Assembly: GCA_910587555.1 (NCBI GenBank)
Contig: CAJULV010000095.1
Location: 1 to 7,535 of the forward strand
Origin: an uncultured Acetatifactor sp.
GTDB taxonomy: Bacteria > Bacillota > Clostridia > Lachnospirales > Lachnospiraceae
Length of the DNA: 7,535 nucleotides
Direction of reading: 5' to 3'
A program made the translations under genes and the position numbers. Under the pieces are notes generated by a model. That model was not told the origin of the DNA. It made no database searches and saw only the letters and a list, made by a program, of their open reading frames with translations. Positions 6,004 to 7,535 of the stretch are shown piece by piece. Numbering within the stretch: position 1 is the stretch's first letter; each line of letters starts with the position of its first letter.

Positions 6004-6782
6004 GATCCCGTCACCTCCCTGGTAAATGCCAGATAGGCCGCAGCCGCTTTCCCGGACGGGTCGTGCCGGTAGATGCTCTTCCCCTCCGCACTGGTCTCCG
6101 CCACCCGCACCGACATGGGAATGATGCTGTCAAAAACCCGCAGCTTCCCATCATAGGTATTGTGCATGATCTCCACAATGTCCTTCGCATAGTTTGTCCG
6201 CATGTCCGCCATGGTCACAAGAATCCCGGAAACAGAAAGCCCTGGATTGATCTGGCGGCGCACCTTTGCAATCGTCCGAAGGAGCTGCTCCAGTCCCTTG
6301 ATCGAGAGGTATTGGCTGGCACAGGGAATGATCACCTGATCCGCAGCCGCAAGGGCATTGATGGTCAGCATCCCCAGAGACGGCATGGTATCCAGGACTA
6401 TTGCATCATAGGAATCCCGCATCAGCTTCAGGAACTCCCGCAGAACCGTCTCCCGGCTCATGGTGTTTACCAGTGTGACTTCCATGCCCGACAGTTCTAT
6501 GTTGGCCGGGATCAGGTCCACCCCTTCCTCATGCCGGAGGATTCCGTAACCCTCCGGCAGGGGGGTATCATTGATGATGCCGCCCAGTATGTCGGCCAGC
6601 GTGACCTCAAGCCTGTCCGGCTGTTGGTACCCCAGGCTTGCTGTCATAGAACCCTGGGCGTCCATGTCGATCAGGAGCACTTTCCTTCCCTCACGGGCAA
6701 GCCCTATGCCAAAACTGACACTTGTGACGGTTTTGGCGCATCCGCCTTTCTGGTTACATACTGCATACACAGTCGCTGCCAT
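6000..6782 (-). CDS. parA: ParA-family partition ATPase
   Basis: This Walker-type ATPase binds DNA in the ATP state and moves ParB-bound plasmid or element copies apart. The 260-residue protein has the deviant Walker A box KGGCAKT (residues 12-18, with both lysines), the DMDAQG motif (39-44) and a hydrophobic Walker B ending in Asp131 (YDAIVLDTMPS). A later block reads ADQVIIPCASQYLSIKGLEQL. Ala replaces the usual Gly in GKT; I recall this from other Firmicutes mobile-element ParAs, so it is not read as a defect. The length suits short, Soj-like (type Ib) ParAs without an N-terminal helix-turn-helix. I chose ATG at 6782 because GGGGAGG (6790-6796) is 7 nt upstream. The GTG at 6788 would be only 1 nt from it. 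The parA start lies 2 bp after the DUF5348 gene, and its stop overlaps parB. Confidence 0.95.
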   Translation of the reverse strand: MAATVYAVCNQKGGCAKTVTSVSFGIGLAREGRKVLLIDMDAQGSMTASLGYQQPDRLEVTLADILGGIINDTPLPEGYGILRHEEGVDLIPANIELSGMEVTLVNTMSRETVLREFLKLMRDSYDAIVLDTMPSLGMLTINALAAADQVIIPCASQYLSIKGLEQLLRTIAKVRRQINPGLSVSGILVTMADMRTNYAKDIVEIMHNTYDGKLRVFDSIIPMSVRVAETSAEGKSIYRHDPSGKAAAAYLAFTREVTGS

Positions 6783-6784
6783 AT

Positions 6785-7231
6785 TCACACCTCCCCTCTG
6801 ACACGGACGGTCAGGCCACCCATATCTACATTTCCGTAGCCAACCAGGTAATAGTCTTTTTCATTATGCTCCAGCCTGGTCCACACCCAGTACGGCACTT
6901 CACGGTACCCGTCCTCCACCAGGGCCTCAATGGGGCTTCCGCAGGTATAATAATGCCCTCCATCCGTCTCATATCTCCCGGATTCATTCTTATGCAGACG
7001 GCTCACCTCACGAACCGGAAGTGACAAATATATAAGCCTGCCCCTCACTTCATCCAGGTTACGCATAATGGCCTGCAGTTCCTCCAGAAGAAAAAGCTGC
7101 TCGCCATCCCTGTAATCAATATCCAGACCGCTCAGGTCATCACAATCGTCATAAGTGGACGATTTCAGTATGCTGTCGATCTTACAATACAGCCCGTTCG
7201 TTTCCTCCAGCATTTTTTTCAGGTCTTTCAT
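6785..7231 (-). CDS. DUF5348 domain protein, first gene of the par operon
   Basis: The 148-residue protein has a helical N-terminal half (about 1-78: MKDLKKMLEETNGLY, FLLEELQAIMRNLDEVRGRL) likely to form a coiled coil or small bundle. The C-terminal domain (about 83-146) reads SGRYETDGGHYYTCGSPIEALVEDGY, then TRLEHNEKDYYLVGYGNVDMGGLTVRVR, which I recognise as DUF5348. That family is uncharacterised and occurs in Firmicutes mobile elements. I chose ATG at 7231 because AGGAGG (7241-7246) lies 9 nt upstream. The frame stays open to a TTG at 7315, but that start has no good ribosome binding site. The stop lies 2 bp from the parA ATG, and the parA ribosome binding site is inside this gene, so the three genes are probably translated together. 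A role in partition or its regulation is inferred only from this coupling. Confidence 0.85.
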   Translation of the reverse strand: MKDLKKMLEETNGLYCKIDSILKSSTYDDCDDLSGLDIDYRDGEQLFLLEELQAIMRNLDEVRGRLIYLSLPVREVSRLHKNESGRYETDGGHYYTCGSPIEALVEDGYREVPYWVWTRLEHNEKDYYLVGYGNVDMGGLTVRVRGEV

Positions 7232-7240
7232 GTGGTTTCT

Positions 7241-7246
7241 CCTCCT
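7241..7246 (-). promoter_or_regulatory. Ribosome binding site fixing the DUF5348 gene start
   Basis: AGGAGG on the minus strand lies 9 nt before the ATG at 7231-7229. It favours this start over the TTG 84 nt upstream, giving 148 instead of 176 residues. Confidence 0.75.
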
Positions 7247-7325
7247 GTTCTCTTCCCGATGCTGCCCCTGTTCATTTGAAAACTCTGCAGCAGTCTCGGG
7301 GGACTTCTTCCCCAAACCTTAAGCA

Positions 7326-7378
7326 CTGCCGTTTGCACCCTGCGCACCGCCGTCCCCCTGAAACCAGGGAAACGGCAG
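7326..7378 (-). promoter_or_regulatory. Competing hairpins in the leader of the par operon
   Basis: In the minus-strand RNA, the first segment (7378-7365) can pair in two ways. The near partner gives a 12-bp stem, 7365-7376 with 7349-7360, with two G-U pairs and a 4-nt loop. The far partner gives a perfect 9-bp stem, AAACGGCAG (7370-7378) with CTGCCGTTT (7326-7334). The two folds exclude each other. The region lies 95-147 bp before the DUF5348 start. No T-tract follows, so any switching would act on translation or processing, not through a standard terminator. Confidence 0.4.
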
Positions 7379-7501
7379 CCATAACTCATCAGACAACGCA
7401 GTTCCGGTTTGTTTTTCAGTTACTTTCGGTTATCACTCACATGCTTCCTTATGCAGCCATGCGCACTATTTTGTCCCGTTCCAAAACATTTTTTGCCCAC
7501 G
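7379..7501. other. Intergenic stretch upstream of the par operon, no gene seen
   Basis: I see no supported gene. The promoter of the DUF5348-parA-parB operon is expected here, because a terminator lies just to the right at 7502-7531. I could not find a good -35/-10 pair with proper spacing on the minus strand. Confidence 0.4.
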
Positions 7502-7531
7502 AAAAAACCCGCAAACACTGATGTTTACGGG
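7502..7531 (-). terminator. Rho-independent terminator of a gene to the right of the window
   Basis: Read on the minus strand, CCCGTAAACA (7531-7522), a TCAG loop and TGTTTGCGGG (7517-7508) form a 10-bp stem with one mismatch, followed by six T (7507-7502). It should end a minus-strand transcript entering from outside and so insulate the par operon. A shorter T-stretch on the plus side (7533-7535, continuing out of view) leaves room for activity in both directions. Confidence 0.85.
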
Positions 7532-7535
7532 CTTT

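Noticed and set aside
6729..6749. Ala in the ParA Walker A box (KGGCAKT) as a sign of an inactive enzyme
   Set aside because: Both lysines, the Thr and the other motifs are intact, and I recall KGG-x-AKT variants in other Firmicutes mobile-element ParAs.
6063..6839. 258-codon open frame on the plus strand
   Set aside because: It is fully antisense to parA, whose motifs are unmistakable. The plus-strand product has shadow-type composition (His, Arg, Gln and Pro rich).
7232..7315. Longer DUF5348 protein starting at TTG 7315
   Set aside because: It has no good ribosome binding site, and its 28 extra residues (polar and charged) look like translated leader. AGGAGG serves the ATG at 7231.

Overview
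The window looks like part of a plasmid or integrative element from a Gram-positive gut Clostridium relative, most likely Lachnospiraceae. The main support is the family content: a RepA_N/DUF6017-type initiator, a ParA/ParB pair and a DUF5348 protein. Strong GGAGG ribosome binding sites, fairly high GC and secreted BspA-type leucine-rich-repeat proteins also fit. All identifications come from recognising sequence patterns; no database search was run.

Layout, left to right. Positions 3-203 (+) hold the C-terminal end of a DDE transposase with a complete Y-(2)-R-(3)-E-(6)-K signature, so an insertion sequence ends shortly after it. Positions 204-498 are non-coding, AT-richer at first, and carry a perfect 10-bp hairpin and a second larger inverted repeat. 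Every later gene is on the minus strand. In transcription order from the right, these are a DUF5348 protein (7231-6785), parA (6782-6000), parB (6003-5086), a near-symmetrical bidirectional terminator (5011-5067), the replication initiator repA (4942-3881), and then three genes for surface or secreted proteins: a 628-residue leucine-rich-repeat protein (3653-1767), a membrane-anchored protein (1661-1143) and a small secreted beta-rich protein (1056-499).

The right half is a maintenance module. DUF5348-parA-parB is tightly packed (2-nt gap, then a 4-nt ATGA overlap) and ends at the terminator. repA follows with its own ribosome binding site, directly preceded by a strong leader hairpin. The centre of repA contains a 23-bp direct-repeat (iteron) array, which suggests that the replication origin lies inside the initiator gene, as reported for RepA_N plasmids. 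parB contains a 25-bp near-perfect palindrome that is a candidate partition or operator site.

The left half looks like cargo: three exported proteins in one probable operon. The C-terminal part of the LRR protein and the whole mature small protein share a similar layout (an 'IPA-V-LT' strand motif near the start and a 'GT-x-x-(F/L)TF' strand at the end), so they may assemble together on the cell surface. Their function is unknown. The least explained parts are the DNA structures in the regulatory regions (iterons, palindrome, competing hairpins) and this three-gene surface cluster.
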